Positions 43,979-52,219 of a DNA stretch of 64,000 bases are shown piece by piece; the first letter of the stretch is position 1, and each line of letters starts with the position of its first letter. The position numbers were made by a program, and so were the translations under genes. This stretch comes from CAYZJB01 sp964602985 (GTDB lineage: Bacteria; CLD3; SB21). The notes below the pieces were generated by a model. It was given only the letters and a program-made list of their open reading frames with translations, ran no database searches and was not told where the DNA came from. Location of the stretch: the NCBI GenBank assembly GCA_964602985.1, contig CAZRTJ010000005.1, forward strand, positions 1-64,000. Direction: 5' to 3'.

Positions 43979-45049
43979 ATGCTCGATCAGATTGAAAAAA
44001 TAGAAGCCCGTTTCAGCGAAATTGACCACCTGCTGGCCAATCCGGCGACTCTCTCGGATCCGTCGCAATTTCGAACCCTCTCCAAAGAGCGTTCCGGAAT
44101 CGAGCCGGTGATCGAAAAGGCTTCCGTCTATCGCAAAGTGCTGAAAGACATCGAAGGCAATCGCGAGATCCTCCATCAGAACGCCGACGCCGATCTTCGG
44201 GAAATGGCACGAACCGAGTTGACCGAGCTGGAAGCGCGACGCGACGCGCTGGAAGCCGAACTCAAGATTCTTCTGATCCCCAAGGACCCGCTGGATTTTG
44301 GCGATTGCATCATGGAAATCCGCGCCGGAACGGGCGGCGATGAGGCCGGCATATTCTGCGGAGACCTCTTCGGCATGTATCGGTATTTCATCGAAAGCAA
44401 AGGCTGGAAGATCGAACTCATCGACTTGAGCGAAGCCAATCAGGGTGGATACAAAGAAATCGTTTTCGAGGTGCAGGGCAACGGCGCCTACGGCACGTTG
44501 AAATTCGAGTCCGGCGTCCATCGCGTCCAGCGTGTGCCCAAGACCGAGGCACAAGGCCGTGTGCACACTTCGGCGGCGTCCGTCGCTGTCCTGCCGATCA
44601 TCGAAGAAGTGGACAAGGAAATTGTCATCCACCCGAATGACCTGCGAATCGACATTTATCGCTCGGGCGGTAAGGGCGGCCAGAATGTGAACAAAGTCGA
44701 AACCGCCGTTCGCCTCACCCATTTACCGACGGGAATTGTCGTTCAGTGTCAGGACGAACGTTCGCAGTTAAAGAATCGCGAGAAGGCGATGAAAGTGTTG
44801 AAATCGCGTCTGTATGAATTACGCAAACGGGAACAAGACTCGCAGATCGCATCCAAGAGGAAATCGATGGTCGGTTCCGGTGACCGCAGCGAGAAAATCC
44901 GCACGTACAACTTTCCGCAAAATCGAATGACCGACCATCGAATCGGCCTGACTATTTACAATCTCGACGGGATCATGAAGGGCGATCTGGAAGAGACGAT
45001 CGAGAAACTGCAGCTCGCCGAAAACGAAAGCCTGCTCGAGACGACGTGA
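43979..45049 (+). CDS. prfA: Peptide chain release factor 1
   Basis: A 356-residue RF1 that ends translation at UAA and UAG. The codon-reading tripeptide is PKT at residues 187-189 (the RF1 P-x-T form, not SPF of RF2), and the catalytic GGQ is at 233-235 in SGGKGGQNVNKVE. Length is normal. No Shine-Dalgarno sequence exists, because the bases before the ATG are the T-tract of the rpmE terminator. It must be expressed by read-through or by a promoter not seen. Confidence 0.97.
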   Translation: MLDQIEKIEARFSEIDHLLANPATLSDPSQFRTLSKERSGIEPVIEKASVYRKVLKDIEGNREILHQNADADLREMARTELTELEARRDALEAELKILLIPKDPLDFGDCIMEIRAGTGGDEAGIFCGDLFGMYRYFIESKGWKIELIDLSEANQGGYKEIVFEVQGNGAYGTLKFESGVHRVQRVPKTEAQGRVHTSAASVAVLPIIEEVDKEIVIHPNDLRIDIYRSGGKGGQNVNKVETAVRLTHLPTGIVVQCQDERSQLKNREKAMKVLKSRLYELRKREQDSQIASKRKSMVGSGDRSEKIRTYNFPQNRMTDHRIGLTIYNLDGIMKGDLEETIEKLQLAENESLLETT

Positions 45050-45283
45050 TCACGGCTCGCGAAATGCGAGCAACCGTTTGATCTCTTCTTCCCTCAAGAT
45101 ACGTCCGTCAATACGCACTTCGTCGATGATGCCCGGGAAATGTTCCCCGAATCCTGGACTACCGCCAATCCTCGCGGTGGTCATCCCCTCGCCCACGGTC
45201 CCGTTCATGGTGCGCCACTTGTCGTTCACGTAAGGCAAGATCGCAGTGGCTCGCGATATCGCCCGCAAATTCCATTGTAACAA
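45050..45283 (-). pseudogene. LamG-like domain gene remnant
   Basis: A 77-residue frame whose C-terminal half reads like the end of a LamG/concanavalin domain (MTTARIGGSPGFGEH, then GIIDEVRIDGRILREEEIKRLL). The typical ~100 residues of N-terminal beta sandwich and any signal peptide are missing, and the upstream DNA is the mqnE promoter. It is therefore probably the 3' relic of a larger secreted protein. Its stop abuts the prfA stop with no gap. Confidence 0.6.
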
Positions 45284-45303
45284 ATCCAGCCGGTGACTAT
45301 CTT
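45275..45303 (+). promoter_or_regulatory. Promoter of the mqnE operon
   Basis: TTGTAA (45275-45280), a 17-base spacer and TATCTT (45298-45303) followed by GGCC. It precedes an operator-like palindrome covering the likely start point. Confidence 0.55.
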
Positions 45304-45309
45304 GGCCGA

Positions 45310-45331
45310 AGTTTCAAAATACTTTGAAACT
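45310..45331 (+). promoter_or_regulatory. Operator-like palindrome before mqnE
   Basis: AGTTTCAAA-ATAC-TTTGAAACT is a perfect 9-base inverted repeat over the expected +1 region. A third near-copy of the half-site, GTTTTCAAA, follows at about 45333-45341. It suits a dimeric repressor. As RNA it also forms a 9-base hairpin followed by TGTTTTC, so a weak terminator for prfA is an alternative. Confidence 0.5.
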
Positions 45332-45359
45332 TGTTTTCAAACGGAGTGCGCGCCCTTTT

Positions 45360-46511
45360 ATGAGTACCGCATTAGTCAGCCACCGTCTGATCAAGTCCGC
45401 CCTGCAGAAGGCCGGCCTTGAGCCGATCTACCAAAAAGTCATGGACCATGAACGTCTGTCTTTCGACGACGGCGTCCGGCTTTTCGAGTCACCGGATCTG
45501 ACTTCCATCGGTTACATGGCCAACCTCGTTCGTGAACGTCTCCATGGGGACCGGTCCTTCTTCGTTCGCAATCGCCAACTCAATCCAACGAACGTGTGCG
45601 AATATTCCTGCATGTTCTGTTCGTTCTACCGCCGCGAAGGCGAGGATGGCGGCTACACGCTGTCGATGGAGCAAATTGCCGATCGTATACGCGACGGCGT
45701 ACGCCACGGAATTCAGGAAGTTCACATCACCTCGGGCCTGCATCCGGGTTTGCCGTTCTCCTACTACACCGACATGTTGAGGACCATCAAGTCGGTCGCT
45801 CCGCAGTTGCACATCAAGGGATTCACGGCCGTCGAGATCGAGTACTACGCCCACCATTACGGAATGACCCTCCGCCGCGTACTGGAGGAACTCATCTCTG
45901 CGGGATTGGAAGCCATGCCGGGAGGAGGCGCCGAGATCTTCGCCGACCGGGTTCGCAAGAAGATTTGCGACGAAAAATCCACCGCGGAAGGTTGGCTGAA
46001 CGTCCATGAGCTGGCTCACGAACTCGGCTTGATGACCAATGCCACGCTGTTGTATGGACACATCGAACGGACGGACGAACGCGTCGATCACTTGATGCGA
46101 TTGCGCGATCTTCAGGACAAATCCCTGGCCAAAAGCGCTCCGGGACGATTCAACACATTCATTCCTCTCAAATATCAGCATGAAAATAACCGTCTCCAGA
46201 AACTCCCCGAGACCGGCGCCATGGAAGACCTCAAAATGGTCGCTGTCCCCCGCTTGATGCTGGACAATTTCCCCAACATCAAGGCATACTGGGTCGTGAT
46301 CGGAAAGCGACTGGCTCAGGTGGCCTTGTCCTACGGGGCGAACGAAATCGAAGGCACGATCCTCGAAGAGCGGATCATGAGCATGGCGGGTACGGACAGT
46401 GCGACGGGTATGACGGAATCGGAACTGGTGCAACTCATTCGCGCCGCCGGTCGCCAGCCGATCGAGCGCGACGCGCTGTACAACGTCGTCAAAAGCTATT
46501 CAACGGTCTGA
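45360..46511 (+). CDS. mqnE: Aminofutalosine synthase
   Basis: A 383-residue radical SAM enzyme of the futalosine menaquinone pathway, joining SAM-derived adenosyl with the enolpyruvyl benzoate substrate. The cluster ligands are in NVCEYSCMFCSFYR. MPGGGAEIFADRVRKKIC and GANEIEGTILEERIMSMAG are of the MqnE rather than the MqnC type. The ATG at 45360 is used; an upstream TTG at 45324 would place the start inside the palindrome. A weak GGAG lies 13 bases upstream. It heads mqnE-mqnB-mqnD-corA. Confidence 0.93.
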   Translation: MSTALVSHRLIKSALQKAGLEPIYQKVMDHERLSFDDGVRLFESPDLTSIGYMANLVRERLHGDRSFFVRNRQLNPTNVCEYSCMFCSFYRREGEDGGYTLSMEQIADRIRDGVRHGIQEVHITSGLHPGLPFSYYTDMLRTIKSVAPQLHIKGFTAVEIEYYAHHYGMTLRRVLEELISAGLEAMPGGGAEIFADRVRKKICDEKSTAEGWLNVHELAHELGLMTNATLLYGHIERTDERVDHLMRLRDLQDKSLAKSAPGRFNTFIPLKYQHENNRLQKLPETGAMEDLKMVAVPRLMLDNFPNIKAYWVVIGKRLAQVALSYGANEIEGTILEERIMSMAGTDSATGMTESELVQLIRAAGRQPIERDALYNVVKSYSTV

Positions 46512-46517
46512 GCGCAC

Positions 46518-47195
46518 ATGAAACTCCTCTTCGTAAGCGCGACAACAAGAGAAGTCGCGAAATTTCTGGCGCTGACAAAACCGGTTGCCAGGGATGTGTA
46601 TGAAGGCCGTGTCGGGCAGTACGAGATTCGCCTGCTCATCACGGGAGTCGGCCCATACAACACCGTTTTTTCTCTCGCGACGGAACTCCGCGAATCCGTC
46701 GATCTGGCGATCAACGTCGGCGTGGCCGGCAGCTACAATCGCGAACTCTCGGTGGGCGAAGTCGTGCACGTCCACGAAGAGATTCTGGGCGACCTCGGGG
46801 CGACCGACTCGGACGGTCATTTTCTGGACCTCTCCACGCTCGGCTTCCCGCTCTTCCACACCGCGCAACAGGAGTTTGGTAACCGCCTGAAAAATCCGTA
46901 CCGAGCCCGCTTCCTGAATGAATTCCGCCTTCACTCCGTACGAGGATTGACGGTCAATACCGCTTCGGGCGAAGCCGCTCAGATTGAGTTGCGAAAATCT
47001 TCGTTCAAACCGGATGTGGAAACGATGGAAGGCGGTGCGTTCGCCTACGCCTGTCTTCGTCAAAACGTTCCGTACGTGGAATTCCGGTGCATTTCCAACT
47101 ACGTGGAGCCTCGAAACCGGACATCGTGGAAGATGGACCTGGCCTGCGACAGTCTTCACGAATTTCTCCTTCGCTTGTGCGAAACTGCAATTTGA
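46518..47195 (+). CDS. mqnB: Futalosine hydrolase
   Basis: A 225-residue nucleoside hydrolase of the purine phosphorylase superfamily. It begins MKLLFVSATTREVAKFLALT and has ITGVGPYNTVFSLATEL, NVGVAGSYN and the substrate-site VETMEGGAFAYACL. It removes the purine base from futalosine, giving dehypoxanthinyl futalosine. It lies six bases after mqnE and overlaps mqnD. Confidence 0.93.
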   Translation: MKLLFVSATTREVAKFLALTKPVARDVYEGRVGQYEIRLLITGVGPYNTVFSLATELRESVDLAINVGVAGSYNRELSVGEVVHVHEEILGDLGATDSDGHFLDLSTLGFPLFHTAQQEFGNRLKNPYRARFLNEFRLHSVRGLTVNTASGEAAQIELRKSSFKPDVETMEGGAFAYACLRQNVPYVEFRCISNYVEPRNRTSWKMDLACDSLHEFLLRLCETAI

Positions 47196-48022
47196 AACTC
47201 GGCTTTTCCACGTGTCCCAACGACACATTCATGTTCGACGCGCTCGTCAACGGACGCATCGATCCGGAAGGCCTTTCCTTCGACGTTCAACTCGCCGACA
47301 TCGAGACGCTGAATTCCATGGCCATCGACGATCGACTGGACATTACGAAGATGAGCGCCTACGCATACAGCCTTGCCATGGATCGCTATCGTCTCCTGTC
47401 CAGCGGAAGCGCGCTGGGATACGGTTGCGGCCCCCTTCTGATCAGCAAGCATCCTCTCTCGAGGGAGGAGATTCAACAGGGGCCGATCGCCATTCCCGGA
47501 GAAAAAACCACTGCGCATTTTCTATTGCGATACTTCCTGGATTCGGATCTCCAAACGACTGCGTACCGATTTTCCGACATCGAGGGCGCCCTGTTACGCG
47601 AGGAAGTGCGCGCAGGAGTCATCATTCATGAAAATCGCTTCACGTATTCACAGAAGGGTCTGCGTCTCGTTCAGGATCTCGGCGCCTACTGGGAATCGAC
47701 CACGGACCTTCCGATTCCCCTCGGAGTCATTGCGGTTTCGCGCCGCCTGGAGTTGGCGCAGGCGGAGCAAATCAATCGACTGGTACGGGCAAGCGTCCGC
47801 CATGCCATGGCTCATCCGGAAGCGAGCCGGGAATACGTGCGATCCCACGCCCAGGAGTTGGACGACGCGATCATCCAACAGCACATCGCGCTCTATGTGA
47901 ACCACTTCAGTCTGGACTTCGTACCGGTCGGTTTTTCAGCCATTGAGCGATTCCTCCGGGAGGCCGTCGGACGACCCGTCGATGTACATTCTTGTCTGGT
48001 GTCAAACGGGAGAACTGCGTGA
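47192..48022 (+). CDS. mqnD: 1,4-Dihydroxy-6-naphthoate synthase
   Basis: A 276-residue enzyme with the periplasmic-binding-protein fold, converting cyclic dehypoxanthinyl futalosine to 1,4-dihydroxy-6-naphthoate. The family motif KLGFSTCPNDTFMFDAL is right at the N-terminus, and the catalytic His is probably in VIIHENRFTY. The start is TTG in a TTGA overlap with the mqnB stop; longer frames upstream lie inside mqnB. Confidence 0.94.
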   Translation: MKLGFSTCPNDTFMFDALVNGRIDPEGLSFDVQLADIETLNSMAIDDRLDITKMSAYAYSLAMDRYRLLSSGSALGYGCGPLLISKHPLSREEIQQGPIAIPGEKTTAHFLLRYFLDSDLQTTAYRFSDIEGALLREEVRAGVIIHENRFTYSQKGLRLVQDLGAYWESTTDLPIPLGVIAVSRRLELAQAEQINRLVRASVRHAMAHPEASREYVRSHAQELDDAIIQQHIALYVNHFSLDFVPVGFSAIERFLREAVGRPVDVHSCLVSNGRTA

Positions 48023-49044
48023 TTTCCGTATTCGTTCAGTCCGACACGCTTGGATTCAATACGGAGGCGCCCGTTTCGGAGATTCCGGGCCTTCTGGCCC
48101 ATCCCGATGTCACGATCTGGATCGACCTCCATTCTCCGTCCGATTCAGAAGTGCTCACGCTTCAGGAGATTTTCAATTTTCATCCGCTGTGCATTGAGGA
48201 CTGTCTCACATACAGCAATTCGCCGAAGCTGGATGAATTTGAGTCGTACCTGTTCCTGGTCACGCACGAGCCTCACCTGGAAGAAGGCCAGTTCAGCGCG
48301 GACCGTCCTGAGCTGGATTTCTTCCTCGGTTCCAATTACCTGGTCTCGTTTCACTTTCACGATAGCGCCGCCATTCACGCGATTCAGGAAAGGTGTCGCG
48401 CACAGGCCCACCTGCTGGATTCCTCCAGGAATCTTCCGCATGTGAACATGTTTCGAAACAGCGACTTCGTTCTTCAGGGAATTCTCGACGCACTCGTGGA
48501 CAGCTATTTCCCCGTCCTGGAGATGTGGGAAGACAAGATGACACAACTGGAGGATCGCATGCTGGGTACGGCGGAGAGCCGCCCCAGCATCCACGAAATC
48601 ATGCACGTCAAACGGGAACTGAGTGCAGTCCGTCGTTTGATCTCTCCCCAACGCGATGTGATTGCCCGGCTGGTGCACTCCGAACACCCTGCGCTGTCCC
48701 AGCATTCCCGGTTCTATTTTCAGGACGTCTACGATCACGTGATCCGTGCATTTGAAATCATGGACGGTCATCGCGATGCCATGCACAACGTACTCGAAGC
48801 CTATTACTCCCTGCAATCGAGCCAGATGAATGAAAGTACCAACCGAATGAATTTTATCATGCAGCGCCTGACGATCATCACCACGATCTTCATGCCGTTG
48901 TCGTTTCTGGCCGGCATTTACGGAATGAACTTCCCAAACATGCCGGAGATGGGGTGGGCTTGGGCGTATTACGCCGTCCTCGCGATCATGGGAGGTACGG
49001 CGATCGGCATGCTCGTTTTCTTTCGAAGACAGAAGTGGCTTTGA
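48019..49044 (+). CDS. corA: CorA-family magnesium transporter
   Basis: A 341-residue divalent-cation channel. The large N-terminal cytoplasmic funnel (ending around residue 275) leads to two C-terminal helices with the selectivity motif YGMN within FLAGIYGMNFPNMPE. A short basic C-terminal tail follows. The start is GTG in a GTGA overlap with the mqnD stop. It is translationally tied to menaquinone genes, for which no functional reason is evident. Confidence 0.95.
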   Translation: MISVFVQSDTLGFNTEAPVSEIPGLLAHPDVTIWIDLHSPSDSEVLTLQEIFNFHPLCIEDCLTYSNSPKLDEFESYLFLVTHEPHLEEGQFSADRPELDFFLGSNYLVSFHFHDSAAIHAIQERCRAQAHLLDSSRNLPHVNMFRNSDFVLQGILDALVDSYFPVLEMWEDKMTQLEDRMLGTAESRPSIHEIMHVKRELSAVRRLISPQRDVIARLVHSEHPALSQHSRFYFQDVYDHVIRAFEIMDGHRDAMHNVLEAYYSLQSSQMNESTNRMNFIMQRLTIITTIFMPLSFLAGIYGMNFPNMPEMGWAWAYYAVLAIMGGTAIGMLVFFRRQKWL

Positions 49045-49069
49045 AATTAACAAAGCCTTTGTCTATATT
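49041..49069 (+). promoter_or_regulatory. Promoter of the DUF3098-HMA unit
   Basis: TTGAAA (49041-49046), a 17-base spacer and TATATT (49064-49069) followed by GCGG. The -35 element overlaps the corA stop codon. Confidence 0.65.
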
Positions 49070-49095
49070 GCGGCGGTTTAAACGGAAGGATCCAT

Positions 49096-49338
49096 ATGGC
49101 AGAGACGCCCAAACGAAAACTGCAAGCGAAGAAGTCGGCGCTGCCGTTCACGCGTGAGAATTACTTCATCTTCCTGGCGGGCCTTGCCACGATACTGATA
49201 GGCTACGTTTGTCTGAGTACTCCGCCCGTCTATGGTACCGTTTCGCTGACCGTGGCGCCCATCCTTCTGTGCCTGGGGTACCTGATTTTGATCCCTGTAT
49301 CCATTTTGTATAGAAAGAAAGAAAAGGAATCCGCATGA
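49096..49338 (+). CDS. DUF3098 membrane protein
   Basis: An 80-residue protein with a basic N-terminus and two helices. PFTRENYFIFLAGLATILIG and TVAPILLCLGYLILIPVSIL match DUF3098, a Bacteroidota-typical family often seen near cell-division or envelope genes. The function is unknown. It overlaps the HMA lipoprotein gene by ATGA, so the two are co-expressed. Confidence 0.85.
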   Translation: MAETPKRKLQAKKSALPFTRENYFIFLAGLATILIGYVCLSTPPVYGTVSLTVAPILLCLGYLILIPVSILYRKKEKESA

Positions 49339-49655
49339 AGACAGTTATTTTTGCGTTTTTTGTGCTTGTTGCGGCCTGCTCCAAGAGTGAGCCGACGGAA
49401 AAAGCTGTAGTGAAAATATCGACCGCCGTCTGTGGTGAATGCGCGTCGACCATCCGGACAGCAGTCCACAAGGTCTCCGGCGTCAAAGATGTCCAGGTGG
49501 ATACCGACGCAAAGACCGCCACCGTGGAGTTTGTCCCCGCATTGGCGAGCGTGGCCGATATTGAAAAGGCCATTGTCTTCTCCGGCTACAACGCTAACGA
49601 CAAGACACGGGATCCGGCGGCCTATGACAAGCTGCCCGACTGCTGCAAGAAATAG
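49335..49655 (+). CDS. HMA-domain lipoprotein
   Basis: A 106-residue protein. The lipobox VAAC places a lipidated Cys at residue 15. A heavy-metal-associated domain follows with the metal pair Cys-Gly-Glu-Cys (STAVCGECASTIRTAVH) and the strand VKDVQVDTDAKTATVEF. A Cys-Cys pair stands near the C-terminus (DCCKK). It may bind copper or a similar soft metal at the membrane surface. No metal ATPase is adjacent. It is followed by a terminator. Confidence 0.88.
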   Translation: MKTVIFAFFVLVAACSKSEPTEKAVVKISTAVCGECASTIRTAVHKVSGVKDVQVDTDAKTATVEFVPALASVADIEKAIVFSGYNANDKTRDPAAYDKLPDCCKK

Positions 49656-49677
49656 TCCATCACTGCATTTTGACAAG

Positions 49678-49708
49678 AAAGAGAATGCCTCCGCATTCTC
49701 TTTTTTTT
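49678..49708 (+). terminator. Intrinsic terminator after the HMA gene
   Basis: GAGAATGC (49681-49688), loop CTCC, GCATTCTC (49693-49700) and eight T. The A-run before the stem extends pairing and makes it weakly bidirectional. The cysteine-rich gene starts seven bases after the T-run. Confidence 0.9.
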
Positions 49709-49715
49709 ATTGCCT

Positions 49716-51092
49716 ATGAAAGAGTTTGTCGAGTCCTTCTTTCGCACGTACGGCGCCGAGGTCGAGGCGTGTAACGGGGAAATCGTTGTGCAATTGCGGG
49801 ATGAACTGCGGGACCTGTTTGAGCAGGATGCCCTACGTCTCGTGTTTGACGCGCGCGATGTCGACGAAGACTCGGAACTCGTCACGCACGGCGGGTATAT
49901 CCTCAGCGCAATCCATTCGTTCCTTCAGGACAAAGGCGTCAAAGTCATTGGGCGATTGCCGGATCGTCATCCGTTTGACCGGGATGAAATGAAGCCATCG
50001 CTGATTGTACAGGGCGGGCGGATCACGGACTTCCGCGCGAAAAAGGACCGTACTGCCGATTGCGTTTTCTATTTTAAAGTCACCTTTCTGTCGGATGAGA
50101 AGTCCGAGAAACTCTATGCCGTGGGAACCGATCGGCACGGAGCGCTTTTTGATGCCGAGGAATATTATACCGACGATGTGATCCTCAAGGACATTGTTCC
50201 CCTCGCCCAAAAAGGGTCCATCGATCTCACGCGGAAGGATATCGAAAAATTGTTTCGCGACTGCCTCAAGTCGGCCTCTGAACGCGCCCGCTCCGAAGCC
50301 GCCGAACTCCAACGGGAGGTCCTCCAGCGCCTCCACCGCAGCGTAACCCGCATCAAAGGATATTACACCGCCCAAATCCAGGAGTTGCATCGCAATCAGT
50401 CGGGTTACGAAGATCGACGTCTGGCGATCGAGCGCGAGCAGCAGCACAAACTCTCCGAGGAAATCAGCAACCACCGCATTCGAATCGTACTCAAACTGAT
50501 CAATTTGCACATCGTCGAACGCACCGAGACCCTTGTGACCCTGACCGTACAGCCTGCGCACGGAGATCCAGTGGAACACGTCGTGCAATTCGACCATTTT
50601 ACCGGCCTTCTCGATTACGGCACTTGCCCGTCCTGCCGCATGGCGATGGACACGCTGGTTCTCACAGAAGCAGGCGAGATCGCTTGCCCGAAATGTACCA
50701 CGACTTGTCACGCGTGCGGCCGGATTTCGCGGGACCTTCACCGGGTTGCTGTGTGTCAGATTTGCGAGCGCCCGACCTGCGATCGCTGCGCGCATGCCTG
50801 TACGCAATGCGGAAAGCGGATCTGCGCGGATCATGCACACGCCTGCGCGATTGGACACGAGATCAGTTGCGACGAATGCAACACGCAATGCGAGGAGTGC
50901 GGAAAGCCTCTGTGCAAGGAGCACGTGTTTGTCTGTGCGGCGTCTGGCGCGTCGGTATGTTTTGAGCACCGAGTCATTTGCACGAAATGCAGAAGGGTGT
51001 ACTCCTCCCGCACCGTGGCCAGGCTGAAGAAATCCGAACGAATCTGCACGGGATGCGGCACATCCCTTCCCGCGATGGAGCCCGCCCCATGA
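49716..51092 (+). CDS. Cysteine-rich multi-zinc-motif protein of unknown function
   Basis: A 458-residue soluble protein. Residues 1-170 form a mixed alpha/beta domain that faintly resembles the C-terminal region of RapA/HepA-like helicases (ELVTHGGYILSAIHSFLQDK). Residues 175-260 are a long charged helix, probably coiled coil. From about residue 308 there are ten CxxC pairs, with the repeated module CxxCGKxxCxxH seen twice (TQCGKRICADH, EECGKPLCKEH), like B-box or LIM-type treble clefs. It has no membrane segment. It lacks a Shine-Dalgarno sequence and starts just past a terminator; it is joined to marC by ATGA. Function unknown. Confidence 0.75.
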   Translation: MKEFVESFFRTYGAEVEACNGEIVVQLRDELRDLFEQDALRLVFDARDVDEDSELVTHGGYILSAIHSFLQDKGVKVIGRLPDRHPFDRDEMKPSLIVQGGRITDFRAKKDRTADCVFYFKVTFLSDEKSEKLYAVGTDRHGALFDAEEYYTDDVILKDIVPLAQKGSIDLTRKDIEKLFRDCLKSASERARSEAAELQREVLQRLHRSVTRIKGYYTAQIQELHRNQSGYEDRRLAIEREQQHKLSEEISNHRIRIVLKLINLHIVERTETLVTLTVQPAHGDPVEHVVQFDHFTGLLDYGTCPSCRMAMDTLVLTEAGEIACPKCTTTCHACGRISRDLHRVAVCQICERPTCDRCAHACTQCGKRICADHAHACAIGHEISCDECNTQCEECGKPLCKEHVFVCAASGASVCFEHRVICTKCRRVYSSRTVARLKKSERICTGCGTSLPAMEPAP

Positions 51093-51724
51093 GTGAAACA
51101 CTGGCTTTTGCGTTGCTCTGTTTTACGTCATTCTTTTCCGTGATCAATCCCCTCGGCGTGATGCCTGTTTTCCTCGCAATGACTGCGGATCTGGACGAGA
51201 AACACCGCAACCAAACGGCGCGCAAAGCCGCCCTGGTGGCGTTCGTCACGCTGATCCTGTTTGCGTTTTCCGGGAAGGTGTTGTTTGACTTCTTCGGCAT
51301 TTCGGTCGACAGTTTTCGCGTGGTGGGCGGGATTATTTTTTTCATCATGGGATACGAAATGCTTCAGGCTCGCCTGAGTCGTATGGAAGTGGACGAAACG
51401 ACGGTTCACAAATACGTGGAGGATATTTCGATCACACCGCTGGGTATCCCGATGATCTGTGGACCGGGAGCCATTACGACGTCCATCGTGCTGATGCAGG
51501 ATGCAAAGACGGTAGACCTGAAGATCGTGTTGTTTGCAGTCATTGCGGTGATCTGTCTGGTCACGATGATCGCACTGATGGGAGCCGGGAAGTTCACGAA
51601 GCTGCTCGGCGAAACGGGCATCAAGATCATGACCCGGCTGATGGGTCTGATCATCATGGTCATTGCCGTGGAGTTCTTCTTTGCCGGAATGGGCCCGATT
51701 ATCCGAAGGCTACTCGCTCCGTAA
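51089..51724 (+). CDS. MarC-family integral membrane protein
   Basis: A 211-residue protein with six helices. FTSFFSVINPLGVMPVFLAM at the N-terminus and the central SITPLGIPMICGPGAIT are typical of MarC (UPF0056). The family was once linked to multiple antibiotic resistance, which was not upheld; its role is unknown. The ATG overlaps the cysteine-rich gene stop (ATGA). A bidirectional terminator follows. Confidence 0.93.
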   Translation: MSETLAFALLCFTSFFSVINPLGVMPVFLAMTADLDEKHRNQTARKAALVAFVTLILFAFSGKVLFDFFGISVDSFRVVGGIIFFIMGYEMLQARLSRMEVDETTVHKYVEDISITPLGIPMICGPGAITTSIVLMQDAKTVDLKIVLFAVIAVICLVTMIALMGAGKFTKLLGETGIKIMTRLMGLIIMVIAVEFFFAGMGPIIRRLLAP

Positions 51725-51726
51725 AT

Positions 51727-51756
51727 AAAAAACCCCGCTCACCGGCGGGATTTTTT
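51727..51756. terminator. Bidirectional terminator between marC-like and iscA-like genes
   Basis: CCCGC (51734-51738), loop TCACCG, GCGGG (51745-51749), flanked by six A on the left and six T on the right, so it serves both convergent genes. Confidence 0.85.
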
Positions 51757-51772
51757 GTTCAGATCAAACGCT

Positions 51773-52126
51773 TCACGCAGAGAACGAACTACCGCAACCG
51801 CACGTACGCGATGCGTTCGGATTGTTGAAGACAAATCCGCGGCCGCTCAAACCGTCCTGGAAGTCCAGGACAACGCCCTTCAGATACAACAAGCTCTTGT
51901 AATCGACGGCCACCTTCACGTTGTCAAACGTGTACGTCGTGTCGTTTTCGGAAGCGTTCTCATCGAATGCCAGCGAATATTGAAAACCCGAACATCCTCC
52001 TCCCTGAACGCCAATCCGAAGAAAATAGCTCTCGGGAATGCTCTGGTCGCGAATGATGTTTTTGATCTCGGCAACCGCCTTGGGCGTGACCGTGATTTCC
52101 TGAGCGATCTCCGTTACTTCAGCCAT
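51773..52126 (-). CDS. IscA/ErpA-type iron-sulfur cluster insertion protein
   Basis: A 117-residue A-type carrier. The three conserved cysteines are in GGGCSGFQYSLAF and the C-terminal CGCGSSF. It delivers Fe-S clusters to apoproteins; candidates in this window include the radical SAM enzymes. ErpA, IscA and SufA cannot be separated from sequence alone. AAGGAG lies eight bases before the ATG. It has its own promoter and no suf or isc operon around it. Confidence 0.93.
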   Translation of the reverse strand: MAEVTEIAQEITVTPKAVAEIKNIIRDQSIPESYFLRIGVQGGGCSGFQYSLAFDENASENDTTYTFDNVKVAVDYKSLLYLKGVVLDFQDGLSGRGFVFNNPNASRTCGCGSSFSA

Positions 52127-52143
52127 GTTTGGACTCCTTATCG

Positions 52144-52157
52144 TTTAACCTTTAACC
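52144..52157 (-). repeat. Tandem GGTTAAA in the iscA-like leader
   Basis: The minus strand reads GGTTAAAGGTTAAA just downstream of the -10 element, over the likely transcription start. It may be a regulator site; no factor is identified. Confidence 0.3.
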
Positions 52158-52162
52158 AAACG

Positions 52163-52191
52163 AATCTATCCAAAAATTATTCCCCCGTCAA
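52163..52191 (-). promoter_or_regulatory. Promoter of the iscA-like gene
   Basis: Minus strand TTGACG (52191..52186), a 17-base spacer and TAGATT (52168..52163). This is the best -35 match in the window. Confidence 0.65.
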
Positions 52192-52219
52192 GCAAAGACT
52201 GCGTGCGGAATAGCCTCCT

